From Ignavibacteria bacterium (lineage in GTDB: Bacteria > Bacteroidota > Ignavibacteria > Kapaibacteriales > UBA961): 59,735 bases of DNA. Made by a program: the position numbers and the translations under genes. Shown in pieces: positions 45,846 to 54,096 of the stretch. The DNA is taken from assembly GCA_016873735.1 (NCBI GenBank), contig VGWD01000013.1, positions 1-59,735 of the forward strand, given 5' to 3'. The notes under the pieces are model-generated. The model was not told where the DNA came from and did no database searches. It saw nothing but the letters and a program-made list of their open reading frames with translations. Every line of letters starts with the position of its first letter. Within the stretch, counting starts at the first letter, position 1.

Positions 45846-45942
45846 AAATTAGCAGTGTGGGAAAATGAATAATCGTGAGCAACAAAAATAACAAATTTCC
45901 CCTGCATATGAGCCATGCGAATAGGCATGGATTATCCCCAAA

Positions 45943-46257
45943 TCATTGCGATTGAGGCACAAAAAGAACTTCTTCACCGGGCTTTATCATTCCATATCGC
46001 TCCCTAGCCAAACGCTCAATCTCACGATCATCATGATTAAGTCTATGAATAACTCGCTTCAAAGAATCCCTTACTGATGTCTGCCTTTGAATCTCGGACT
46101 GTATATTGGCTTTTTCTCCATCTAAACGCCATCCTTGAATAACTCCGTATTTTGTGAATAGAATCACTCCCAATGAAATGGCAAAGATGATTCCACCCCA
46201 CATCAATCGTTTTTTCTTTAGACGAGCGATATTCTCATCATTCGTATTCTTGGCCAT
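45943..46257 (-). CDS. FtsB/DivIC-like septum formation initiator
   Basis: 104 residues. A basic N-terminus (ARLKKKRLMWGG), one membrane helix (IIFAISLGVILFTKYGVI), a coiled coil (EIQRQTSVRDSLKRVIHRL) and the family's closing motif IERLARERYGMIKPGEEVLF. It is a bitopic division protein that works with FtsL and FtsQ at the septum. It is 10 bases from the GNAT gene upstream. Confidence 0.88.
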   Translation of the reverse strand: MAKNTNDENIARLKKKRLMWGGIIFAISLGVILFTKYGVIQGWRLDGEKANIQSEIQRQTSVRDSLKRVIHRLNHDDREIERLARERYGMIKPGEEVLFVPQSQ

Positions 46258-46267
46258 GATACTTGAT

Positions 46268-47398
46268 TCAAATTGGAAGTTGATACATTCGATATGTTTT
46301 GTACACAGTGCCGTGCATTGTGGTTGTCAAAGCTTTTTTCATGGGTTCATTATCTTCGAGAATCCATGATGCTTCCCCGTATTTGATGCCTCTCGGCAAA
46401 CCTCTTGCGCCGATTTCTTGGTATAATACGGCATCCACTCCATGTTTTTGAAATTCCGGCAATACACCCAAAACAATGATTCTCAGGAGATTTATTGATG
46501 ATTTTTTTGTGAACAGGTGCCAAAGAGCTCCGAGCAGAGAACCTGATTTATTATGCACCAGACATTGATTGATATCAGGCAGAGCCAATGCGAACCCCGC
46601 GACTTTCCCTTTGACTTCAGCGATGAGAGTATAGGCAGGATTAGCGATTTGTTTAAGGTCAGCTGCAAGAAAATCGAATTCTTCATCTGTAAACTTGACG
46701 AAACCCCAGTTAGGTTGCCATGCAGAATTATATATAGCTTTCAATGTATCAACATCTTTGAGGAAAGCTTTCTTGTCTTTGAAATTCACTTCTCTTATCG
46801 TGATTTCTGATCTTTTTCTGATCACATCAACGAGTCTGCTCATTTTATCTGATACAAATGTGTTTTGATCAAGTATATAAGCATGAAGATCTTTCACTTT
46901 GCCAAGACCATATCCTTCATAGAGGGCTTCATAATATCTGGGATTATATGTCATCAAAATGACCGGTGGAGAATCAAAGCCATCAATCAATAGCCCACAT
47001 TCATCATTCATACTTGGATTTGCCGGCCCTCTCATTGCGTCCATACCTTGTTCCCTTAGCCATTGCTTGGCCGAATCAAACAGTGCATTGGCTGTTTCTT
47101 GATTGTTCTCACATTCAAAAAAACCAAAAAAACTAACTTTGTCTTGATGCGTCAGATTATGATTATCATTGATGATGGCTGCTATTCTACCAACGGTATT
47201 CCCATCTCTCTCGGCCAAAAACAATTGCATTCGTGAATGTTTGAAAAAAGGATTTTTATTCACATTCAGCAGTTTCAGACGATCCATCATGATCGGAGGT
47301 ACAAAATTTGGGTCACCAGGGTAAAAATCTTTTTGACAGGCAATAAAAGTTCTGATATCCGAGGTGGAATCGATGGGGCGAATGTGTACAGCATTCAT
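46268..47398 (-). CDS. GNAT-fold N-acetyltransferase-like protein
   Basis: 376 residues from the ATG at 47398; the frame to 47506 adds a non-conserved leader. An N-terminal acyl-CoA-fold half (FYPGDPNFVPP, MQLFLAERDGNTVGRIAAIINDNHN, FFGFFECENN) is followed by a second half (YTLIAEVKGKVAGFALALPDINQ, IIVLGVLPEFQKHGVDAVLYQEIG, ASWILEDNEPMKKAL). It therefore has a duplicated GNAT arrangement as in the YghO-like group, with N-acyltransferase activity likely but no known substrate. The first half lacks a clear R/Q-x-x-G-x-A loop; the second has the shortened QKHGVDA. Confidence 0.78.
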   Translation of the reverse strand: MNAVHIRPIDSTSDIRTFIACQKDFYPGDPNFVPPIMMDRLKLLNVNKNPFFKHSRMQLFLAERDGNTVGRIAAIINDNHNLTHQDKVSFFGFFECENNQETANALFDSAKQWLREQGMDAMRGPANPSMNDECGLLIDGFDSPPVILMTYNPRYYEALYEGYGLGKVKDLHAYILDQNTFVSDKMSRLVDVIRKRSEITIREVNFKDKKAFLKDVDTLKAIYNSAWQPNWGFVKFTDEEFDFLAADLKQIANPAYTLIAEVKGKVAGFALALPDINQCLVHNKSGSLLGALWHLFTKKSSINLLRIIVLGVLPEFQKHGVDAVLYQEIGARGLPRGIKYGEASWILEDNEPMKKALTTTMHGTVYKTYRMYQLPI

Positions 47399-47526
47399 GA
47401 CGGAATCCGAATAAATGGAAGCAATTATTGTCGTAAAATAGTGGAATTCATTGAGATAATCGCGGCAGACAATCATAAGTGACTGAAACTTGATAATTTT
47501 GCACACATTGAATTGGAGTTCTGTTC

Positions 47527-48285
47527 ATGCTTTTGATTATTCCGTCGATTGATATTCATCATGGTTCATGCAGGAGATGCATCGAAGGTGCCCCAGGCAC
47601 AGAATCATTATATGCTGAATATTCACATCATCCTGAGCGCTTGGTACAACTCTGGAGAAGAGAAAATGCAAAGTCATTGCATATAACGGATTTTGATGCC
47701 ATGTTCGAACATAATCCCGATGCCAATAATGCCTTGATTTCTTCGATGATCAAGGCCACTGACATACCCATTCAATTGTTGTCATCATTTCCCGACATTG
47801 AACATTGTTCTTACTGGTTGGAGCAAGGATTATACAGAGTGATCATCAATGAAGTGATGCTGACTGATCCAACCGGAGTAAAGGCATTGATAAAGCAATA
47901 TACCCCAAGCAGAGTTGTTGCTGCGATCAGGGTAAGCTCAGATCGTGTTACTTTGCCCGACATGCAAAGTGGCTTGGATGTGAAGGAGACAATCAATCTT
48001 GCGCATTCACTCGGAATGAATCGCATCATGTATGCCGATACTTCATGGGAAGGTACATTGCATGGACCCGACCTTGAGATTCTGAAAAATATTGCACAAT
48101 ATTCATCCATGCGAATCACCGTTGGTGGCGGAATCGGCGGGCCTGAACAATTATGGGCTCTTCAGGAATTACGATCATTTGGAATCGACTCAGTTGTGAT
48201 TGGAAGAGCTTTATACGAAAATAAATTCCCTTGTCAAGAGATGTGGAGATCCATCGAAGCACAACTTGAACCGGATATTTCATAG
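47527..48285 (+). CDS. HisA-like TIM-barrel protein lacking one catalytic Asp
   Basis: 252 residues. IIPSIDIHHG with Asp9, MYADTSWEGTLHGPDLE with Asp171, and the phosphate-binding ITVGGGIGGPEQL and SVVIGRALYEN match HisA, the phosphoribosyl-formimino-carboxamide isomerase of histidine synthesis. HisA normally uses a third acid (Asp127 in the Thermotoga enzyme) in LD-x-RxG-RV; the aligned segment here is AIRVSSDRV, with Arg135 at that position, and the KGW that follows in HisA is missing. It stands alone, without other his genes. It may be a moonlighting paralogue or a changed enzyme. Confidence 0.8.
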   Translation: MLLIIPSIDIHHGSCRRCIEGAPGTESLYAEYSHHPERLVQLWRRENAKSLHITDFDAMFEHNPDANNALISSMIKATDIPIQLLSSFPDIEHCSYWLEQGLYRVIINEVMLTDPTGVKALIKQYTPSRVVAAIRVSSDRVTLPDMQSGLDVKETINLAHSLGMNRIMYADTSWEGTLHGPDLEILKNIAQYSSMRITVGGGIGGPEQLWALQELRSFGIDSVVIGRALYENKFPCQEMWRSIEAQLEPDIS

Positions 48286-48294
48286 GAATCATTC

Positions 48295-49320
48295 ATGTTG
48301 AATCATCGCATTGCTTTGCTATTGTTTTCTTGTTTTGTCATTTCTATCTTGCCGGAATATTCTTGGGGCAAGATTGATTCGACCAATACATCCACATCCA
48401 AAAAGGATTCCGTTAAGCCCACGATCATGATAGCAGAAGTGGTACTCGGAAGCGAAATGCCTCTTCAATTGATTGCCAAAACAGATGCCGCAATGGCCAT
48501 AACTTTGGGTGCAACGAATCGATTTCGCTATATACCTTTTGCTGATCGTGATTCAGTTGCGGGTTTATTCAAAAGTTTGAATGTGGAGCCGACTGCGTAT
48601 AATGTAGGACAAGAAATAAAAGCCGAAGTTATCATGTTCATACGCATGAGGCAATTGGGTAATTTATTGAGAGTGGATATCGAAGCAAAGACAGGAACAG
48701 ATTATGTAGAAAGTGTTTCGGGGGTTGGTCTTGCACTGTTGCGCTATCGAGATTCTTCGGATGCAATTGTATATGATCCAACAATTGTTGAAGCGATGCA
48801 AAGAGCCATGTGTTCAATTACCGGGGACTCTAATTTGTATGCTCATGTAGAAGACAGTTCTTATATCGTTTTTCCGGCAGAGCCATTGATATTTCTCAAT
48901 ATGAAATTCGATATTAATAAGCAAAAGTCTTCATGGGCCATTTTCCAAGACAATGAAGTGAACTCCTTTTATGCATTGCAGGTACTTTTCGAGGCGGCAT
49001 CTTCATTGAAGCATGTCATTCCGATTGACTTGGACACAAGAGACTCTGTATATGCAATCAAGCAGATTTATGGTGTTGAGAATTATGTACAATCCACCAA
49101 AGAGGAGTTGAAGGTTCTCTATGATGTTGGTTTTGCTTATGCCATAACGGGAAATATTGAAAAAACTTCGGATGGTGGAGAACTTACCCTAACATTGAAT
49201 GAAATCACTTCGCAATCCTTTTTAAAAAAAGTGAAATCGCTTACTGCCGGTTTCTCTGATGATTCACTTGAAGGTTTCAAAAAAACCGCCACGAAACTTT
49301 TGCGAAGGTTATTGCGATGA
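48295..49320 (+). CDS. Exported protein of unknown function
   Basis: 341 residues with a signal peptide (LLFSCFVISILPEYSWG). The mature chain alternates helices and strands (KPTIMIAEVVLGSEMPLQLIAKTDAAMAITLG, VGQEIKAEVIMFIRMRQLGNLLRVDIEAKTG, VGFAYAITGNIEKTSDGGELTLTL). The latter pieces resemble the CsgG-like fold that measures 'function of remote envelope load', but I cannot assign a family. It starts 9 bases after the HisA-like gene and overlaps the photolyase gene by four bases (ATGA). Confidence 0.68.
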   Translation: MLNHRIALLLFSCFVISILPEYSWGKIDSTNTSTSKKDSVKPTIMIAEVVLGSEMPLQLIAKTDAAMAITLGATNRFRYIPFADRDSVAGLFKSLNVEPTAYNVGQEIKAEVIMFIRMRQLGNLLRVDIEAKTGTDYVESVSGVGLALLRYRDSSDAIVYDPTIVEAMQRAMCSITGDSNLYAHVEDSSYIVFPAEPLIFLNMKFDINKQKSSWAIFQDNEVNSFYALQVLFEAASSLKHVIPIDLDTRDSVYAIKQIYGVENYVQSTKEELKVLYDVGFAYAITGNIEKTSDGGELTLTLNEITSQSFLKKVKSLTAGFSDDSLEGFKKTATKLLRRLLR

Positions 49321-50735
49321 AAGATTATATGATAGATACTAGACGAATAAGGGAGATTACAACAAGTGCCTATCTTCCTGTTGAAGAATCATTGCAATTC
49401 AAAACCGATGGCTCATGCATCGTTTATTGGATGTCACGTGAGCAACGGATTCAAGACAATTGGGCATTGCTCTCTGCTTTGCATGAATCTCAAAAAAGAA
49501 ATGTGAATGTGATCATTGCCTTCATATTGGTCCCTCAATTTCTTGATGCAACCATCAGGCAATTCGACTTCATGCTCAAAGGAATTTCCGAAGCACAACA
49601 GACTGCGCATTCGCTTAGCATACCATTTCATCTCTTCCTTGAAAATGATCCTGCAAAAGCTATTACTACTTTTGCCAATACTGTTAATGCTGGAGCGGTA
49701 TTCACTGATTTCGATCCATTGAACATCAAACTGAAGTGGAAACAGGATGCAGCAGCAACTTTGAGTTGCCCTTTTTATGAAGTTGATGCTCATAATATCA
49801 TACCTGCACGATATATTTCGCAAAAAACCGAGTTTGCAGCACATACTCTCAGACCCAAAGTTCATAGACTGCTCCACGAGTTTATGACATCTTTCCCTAT
49901 CATTACCCCCATACAATCAAGAGCTACATTACCTGATGTTTTTGATGTGCAGGATGTATTGAAAAAAGTGAAGGTTCGCAAAGATGTTCAAACTGTTTCA
50001 ACTTTTACCCCGGGGACTTCATCTGCTTTGCATCATCTTGACGCTTTCATCAAACTGAAACTTGATCATTATCATGATAAACGGAATGATCCAAATGCAG
50101 GATATGTTTCCGATATGTCTCCATGGTTGCATTTTGGGAATATCTCGGCTCAAACGATTGCTTTACAGATACAATCTTCAAAAAAAGACAAAGAGTCGAT
50201 AGATGGGTATATTGAAGAATTGATTGTTCGAAAAGAATTGGCTGACAATTATTGTTTGTACACTTCAGATTATGATAATTTCAATGGTTTTCATGCATGG
50301 GCTCAAACATCTCTGAATGCTCACAGATCCGATGAAAGAGCATATCTTTACTCTCAACAGCAGTTTGAACAAGCCAATACACATGATCCATTGTGGAATG
50401 CCGCACAAATGGAAATGATCAATACAGGCAAAATGCATGGATATATGCGCATGTATTGGGCGAAGAAAATTCTGGAGTGGACTCATACCCCTGAAGAAGC
50501 TCAAGCCATCGCCATTTATTTGAATGATACATATGAATTGGATGGAAGGGATCCCAATGGTTATACAGGTATCGCATGGAGCATTGGCGGGGTGCATGAT
50601 CGAGCATGGTTTGAACGCCCTATTTTCGGAAAAATTCGATATATGAATGCGAATGGATGCAAATCCAAGTTCGATGTCAAGAAATATATTGCCATGCATT
50701 CAACAGAAAACAAAGGCGACAGCTTATTCCCCTAA
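49317..50735 (+). CDS. Class II CPD photolyase
   Basis: 472 residues. The N-terminal photolyase domain (CIVYWMSREQRIQDNWALL, VIIAFILVPQFLDAT) and the FAD-binding C-terminal half (DMSPWLHFGNISAQTIALQI, MHGYMRMYWAKKILEWTHTPEEA, DPNGYTGIAWSIGGVHDRAWFERPIFGKIRYMN) are those of class II enzymes, which also occur in archaea, plants and animals. It repairs cyclobutane pyrimidine dimers in DNA with blue light using flavin. The start codon overlaps the stop of the exported-protein gene, so it is translationally coupled to it. Confidence 0.95.
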   Translation: MKDYMIDTRRIREITTSAYLPVEESLQFKTDGSCIVYWMSREQRIQDNWALLSALHESQKRNVNVIIAFILVPQFLDATIRQFDFMLKGISEAQQTAHSLSIPFHLFLENDPAKAITTFANTVNAGAVFTDFDPLNIKLKWKQDAAATLSCPFYEVDAHNIIPARYISQKTEFAAHTLRPKVHRLLHEFMTSFPIITPIQSRATLPDVFDVQDVLKKVKVRKDVQTVSTFTPGTSSALHHLDAFIKLKLDHYHDKRNDPNAGYVSDMSPWLHFGNISAQTIALQIQSSKKDKESIDGYIEELIVRKELADNYCLYTSDYDNFNGFHAWAQTSLNAHRSDERAYLYSQQQFEQANTHDPLWNAAQMEMINTGKMHGYMRMYWAKKILEWTHTPEEAQAIAIYLNDTYELDGRDPNGYTGIAWSIGGVHDRAWFERPIFGKIRYMNANGCKSKFDVKKYIAMHSTENKGDSLFP

Positions 50736-50745
50736 AGAAATTCTC

Positions 50746-50776
50746 TTTGCATCGCACGGTAAATCTTGTAAATTTG
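50746..50776 (+). promoter_or_regulatory. Bacteroidota-type promoter of tRNA-His
   Basis: TTTG at 50746-50749 and TAAATTTG at 50769-50776 are separated by exactly 19 bases, a full match to the Bacteroidota primary-sigma consensus. The tRNA starts 33 bases downstream. Confidence 0.75.
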
Positions 50777-50808
50777 TAATCTCATTGTCCTTAAATAGGC
50801 TTTGTTAT

Positions 50809-50884
50809 GGCGGGTGTAGCTCAGTGGTAGAGCAGCGGGTTGTGGCTCCGCTGGCCGCGGGTTCAATCCCCGTCACTCGCCCCA
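50809..50884 (+). tRNA. tRNA-His (anticodon GUG), with G-1 and encoded CCA
   Basis: Extra G at position -1 (50809) pairs with discriminator C (50881), the identity element of tRNA-His. Acceptor stem GCGGGTG/CACTCGC, D arm GCTCAGTGGTAGAGC, anticodon stem GCGGG/TCCGC with loop TTGTGGC (anticodon GTG), T arm GCGGGTTCAATCCCCGT. The 3' CCA is encoded at 50882-50884. Confidence 0.96.
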
Positions 50885-50885
50885 G

Positions 50886-50912
50886 AAGCTCGACTTATGT
50901 CGAGCTTTTTGC
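50886..50912 (+). terminator. Terminator of tRNA-His
   Basis: AAGCTCGAC (50886-50894) pairs with GTCGAGCTT (50899-50907) around TTAT, followed by T residues. Confidence 0.85.
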
Positions 50913-50982
50913 ATATCGGGCCGATTCCCCTGATTCAGTCCAATGGTTCTCATGTAGCATATGGCGGGAAGCATGCATGAGG

Positions 50983-53052
50983 TTATTGTACGATCATCAT
51001 GTCAGATATCAAGGGAGGCGGATCGATCACCCTTCCTGTTCCATTCATGAATGCAATGCGAATCATATGTGACTGAAGAATTCGGATTGAAGCTATACTA
51101 ATACCCTGCGGCAAATCTGCTTTTGGAGAGATATGCGCCACCCCTCCCACTTGTACTCCTTGGATGCGAAGATCGCAATATGCGGTACCTCCTGCAGGTT
51201 GCAAGGGAGGACAATCAACATATACATTCTTATGCATGACCAATGAATGTCCCCAAGACATTTGACCCGACGTGGAGGAAATCAACATTTGCGAACTTTG
51301 ATTGGGAGGATTCAATGGTAGTGTATAGCTAATGTTTTGTTGTTGCGTTCCGGCGCGGATCATAGAGTAATGATGTCCCCCGGGATAATGGCCTGTACTA
51401 TTCCCTGGTTCAAAGAAGAAAATACCCCTTGAAAGATTGTCATTGGATGCTAGCCAAATATCCATATTCCCCAATATGTATGTATTTGGAGCATTGATTG
51501 TCATGGGTTTGACAACTGTTCCATTTTGTGCCAATGAACCAATTGAATTTACTGCCAAGTGAGAGAGCGTCAAGCCCGTACCACCGAGTATGATGGACCC
51601 TGCTCCGGCCACAACATTGTTTTTGCCTCCAAGTATCATTCCTTGAGACCCATGAATTGTTGAACCAATGGAACCAATTGCACTCCCGGAATGAGCAGTG
51701 ACATGCGTGAAAGACCCCCCAATTACGGTTGCATCAACAGCACCTGCATAATTGTTTTTTCCTGCAATTGCAGCTGAACTTTCAACTCCTGCCGTATTTG
51801 AAATTCCTAAAGAAACGGTTGAATGACCTACTGCAGTATTCCCATAGCCTCCTGCAGTAAATCCATAGGTTCCGCTTGCCTGATTATTATATCCACCTAC
51901 AATCACTGCACCAGTTCCTTGTGCATCATTGAACATACCTCCGACTACTGATGATTGATCACCCGAGGAAACATTGTTCATACCACCAAGCAATGAAGAA
52001 TAATTTCCGGAGGATACTTGATGCTGTGCATTCCTCGACAATTGAAAATCGACTGCATACATCCCTCTTTTCATACCTCCTGATTCATTATCAGGCAAAG
52101 AACCGAGTAATGAGCCACTACCTTTTGGAGCAAGAATCATGTCAATATCATAGTCATTGCCTTTTGGAGTGAACATATGTGCCGGAATTTGAGCATTCGG
52201 AATAGCAGATGACCTACTTTCTTCAAAATACAGCAATGTGTCAACAGGAATTGAACATGTTACAAGATGATTATGTTCATCTTCAAGAATGCCGAGTTTC
52301 TTTCGAAGTATAATCGAAAGATTCGACTCTTCAATAATCCCATCCTTCAAAACAGGATTTGGAAACTTACCTGTCAAGTCGCCACCGGCTACCCCTTCCG
52401 GTGGCAACGAGACAGGAATTACCCCTGATTGTAATTTTTCTTTTGTTATAGATTGATTCTTCAAATGTTCATTTCCAATAGAGGCTTGTCTAATGGAAAA
52501 TTCATAACCATGAGGACTAGTATTTACTGAGATAAGCGAATCTCCTTGAACAGAAATTGCATTGAAGTCCAGGCCAATTCGAATGGAATCACCGGAGATT
52601 TCTGTAAGCAAGGGTGTTAATGGTGATAAGACCACAGTTCCTGATATTCCATTCATGGACTTAACCATACCTGTGAATGTATCGCTCAATGAATCAGCAA
52701 TTATGGCATGCACAGCTTTGGGAACCATCCCAATCTTAATTCGTGGTGATTGTTCCTTTCCATTGATATCCAATCCCAACCAAAGATCTTTTGAAAAATC
52801 AAGTGATAATGGAGATTCAATTCCTAATATCGCATTGATCAATCCATCTCTGGTGGAAATGAAATGTCTTTCTTGCCATAAAGGGATTGAAGCATCAGGA
52901 TGAGAGTACAGAGAAAACACAATCCATGCACTGTCCGGAGTTTTATTTCCACTTGAATTGTGTAATTGCGCCTGAAATGAAAAGGTGATTGTGGTATCTG
53001 CATATGCTATGGAGAACTGTGAGCATAGTACCAGAATTAATGTCAATTTCAT
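50983..53052 (-). CDS. Modular surface protein with YadA-head-like beta-roll repeats
   Basis: 689 residues from the ATG at 53052, with a signal peptide (LVLCSQFSIAYA). Parts in order: an N-terminal beta domain as in fibre-like proteins (SFQAQLHNSSGNKTPDSAWIV ... PLWQERHFIS ... PKAVHAIIADSL); a linker with GKFPNPVLKDGII; a module with IPNAQIPAHMFTPKG ... PKGSGSLLGSLPDN ... KRGMYAVDFQLSR; about ten 14-16-residue repeats of the SxxxGGxxNxxxG type, the YadA-head left-handed roll; then a module with ISYTLPLNPPNQSSQMLIS; and a C-terminal beta domain (VQVGGVAHISPKADLPQGISIASIRI). It shares these modules with the protein at 57030. Probably a trimeric adhesin-like or appendage protein; no membrane anchor domain is seen. 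Confidence 0.75.
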   Translation of the reverse strand: MKLTLILVLCSQFSIAYADTTITFSFQAQLHNSSGNKTPDSAWIVFSLYSHPDASIPLWQERHFISTRDGLINAILGIESPLSLDFSKDLWLGLDINGKEQSPRIKIGMVPKAVHAIIADSLSDTFTGMVKSMNGISGTVVLSPLTPLLTEISGDSIRIGLDFNAISVQGDSLISVNTSPHGYEFSIRQASIGNEHLKNQSITKEKLQSGVIPVSLPPEGVAGGDLTGKFPNPVLKDGIIEESNLSIILRKKLGILEDEHNHLVTCSIPVDTLLYFEESRSSAIPNAQIPAHMFTPKGNDYDIDMILAPKGSGSLLGSLPDNESGGMKRGMYAVDFQLSRNAQHQVSSGNYSSLLGGMNNVSSGDQSSVVGGMFNDAQGTGAVIVGGYNNQASGTYGFTAGGYGNTAVGHSTVSLGISNTAGVESSAAIAGKNNYAGAVDATVIGGSFTHVTAHSGSAIGSIGSTIHGSQGMILGGKNNVVAGAGSIILGGTGLTLSHLAVNSIGSLAQNGTVVKPMTINAPNTYILGNMDIWLASNDNLSRGIFFFEPGNSTGHYPGGHHYSMIRAGTQQQNISYTLPLNPPNQSSQMLISSTSGQMSWGHSLVMHKNVYVDCPPLQPAGGTAYCDLRIQGVQVGGVAHISPKADLPQGISIASIRILQSHMIRIAFMNGTGRVIDPPPLISDMMIVQ

Positions 53053-53298
53053 GATATCCACCTGATGAATCATAAACAATCTCATTGCATGCAACCTATG
53101 AGATTCAAGGGAATAGAGTATCACTTCAAAATCAATGAAAAAACACTGAAGGTAAAAGAATTGGTTTTTTATGTTCGGATCATTCCGTAATTACGCAAGG
53201 GGAATACGAATGTAATGGGGCATGTATAAAGAGGGCATGCATTGACAATAAAGCCTTAGAAGGAGGCATATTTTATATAATTAATCAGGAGATTCATA

Positions 53299-54057
53299 AT
53301 GATGAATCAACAGAATAATTCAAGCAATAATTCTCAATCAGGAAAGGACGGGAATGAGAATCCAATCATTACAAAACTGAAGAATGAGATTCTTCAATTG
53401 CAGCAAACATTGGAGATAAGGATGGAAGAGAATAAGTATCTACGTATGCAACTCCACAGATTAGATAGAAACAGAAAGATAGGAGATCTTCCATTTATTC
53501 AGAATTTACGACCCGAAACGAGAGAAAGAAGCAGTACATATATTTTTGGATTAAAGGAAACAGATTTTATTCCAAAGCTTCAGCTAAGAAAGCAATTGTT
53601 GAGAAGGCATCCCATGCTATCATCCAATGACATTGATTTCAGCATCATGCTTTCCATAGGATTGACAAACAAAGAAATCATGATTTTATCAGGGAAATCT
53701 CATTCAACAATAGAAAATAATGCAAGCATATTAAAGAGTAAATTATTTGGCGAACATTCGCAGAGAGATCTTAGATCATATCTTTATTCCCTGGAGATAG
53801 ATGCAATAACAGATTCATCTCGCGATTTTTCGATAAATAAGATAATGCGATCTCATGACATCATATTATCTCAGACTGAATGCAAAGTCTGTGGAATGAT
53901 AGTGTTACGAATGCGGAATAAAGACATTTGTGATACATTGATGATATCACCACGAACATTGGAAAGTCACAAATATCGAATAAAGAAAAAATGCAAACTC
54001 ACCCGAAGTGAGTCATTGATTGTCAAACTCCATGAATTGATATCCCCTTATCTCTAA
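53299..54057 (+). CDS. DNA-binding regulator with coiled coil and two LuxR-type HTH domains
   Basis: 252 residues, start preceded by AGGAG. A polar N-terminus leads to a coiled coil (about 22-58, ITKLKNEILQLQQTLEIRM). Two helix-turn-helix domains follow: one at about 107-150 (LTNKEIMILSGKSHSTIENN) and one at about 190-233 (MRNKDICDTLMISPRTLESH), both with the LuxR/GerE pattern of 'xNKEIxxxLxxSxxTxxxH'. Two such domains in one chain without any receiver or ligand domain are unusual. It lies between two minus-strand surface-protein clusters; control of those genes is a reasonable inference. A 10-bp palindrome (CGTAATTACG, 53186-53195) lies upstream. Confidence 0.8.
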   Translation: MMNQQNNSSNNSQSGKDGNENPIITKLKNEILQLQQTLEIRMEENKYLRMQLHRLDRNRKIGDLPFIQNLRPETRERSSTYIFGLKETDFIPKLQLRKQLLRRHPMLSSNDIDFSIMLSIGLTNKEIMILSGKSHSTIENNASILKSKLFGEHSQRDLRSYLYSLEIDAITDSSRDFSINKIMRSHDIILSQTECKVCGMIVLRMRNKDICDTLMISPRTLESHKYRIKKKCKLTRSESLIVKLHELISPYL

Positions 54058-54064
54058 AACACAC

Positions 54065-54096
54065 ATAGGATATGAGATTCATATCCTATTTTTTTT
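54065..54096 (+). terminator. Terminator after the regulator gene
   Basis: TAGGATATGA (54066-54075) pairs with TCATATCCTA (54079-54088), loop GAT, followed by a T run. It overlaps the end of the convergent OmpA-type gene. Confidence 0.85.

Noticed and set aside
50647-51072. Plus-strand frame of 141 codons covering tRNA-His
   Set aside because: It runs through a complete tRNA and terminator and overlaps the photolyase, so it is a chance frame.
53053-53298. Hidden gene in the 246-base gap before the regulator
   Set aside because: No frame with plausible start and composition; it holds only the regulator's upstream region with AGGAG and a 10-bp palindrome.
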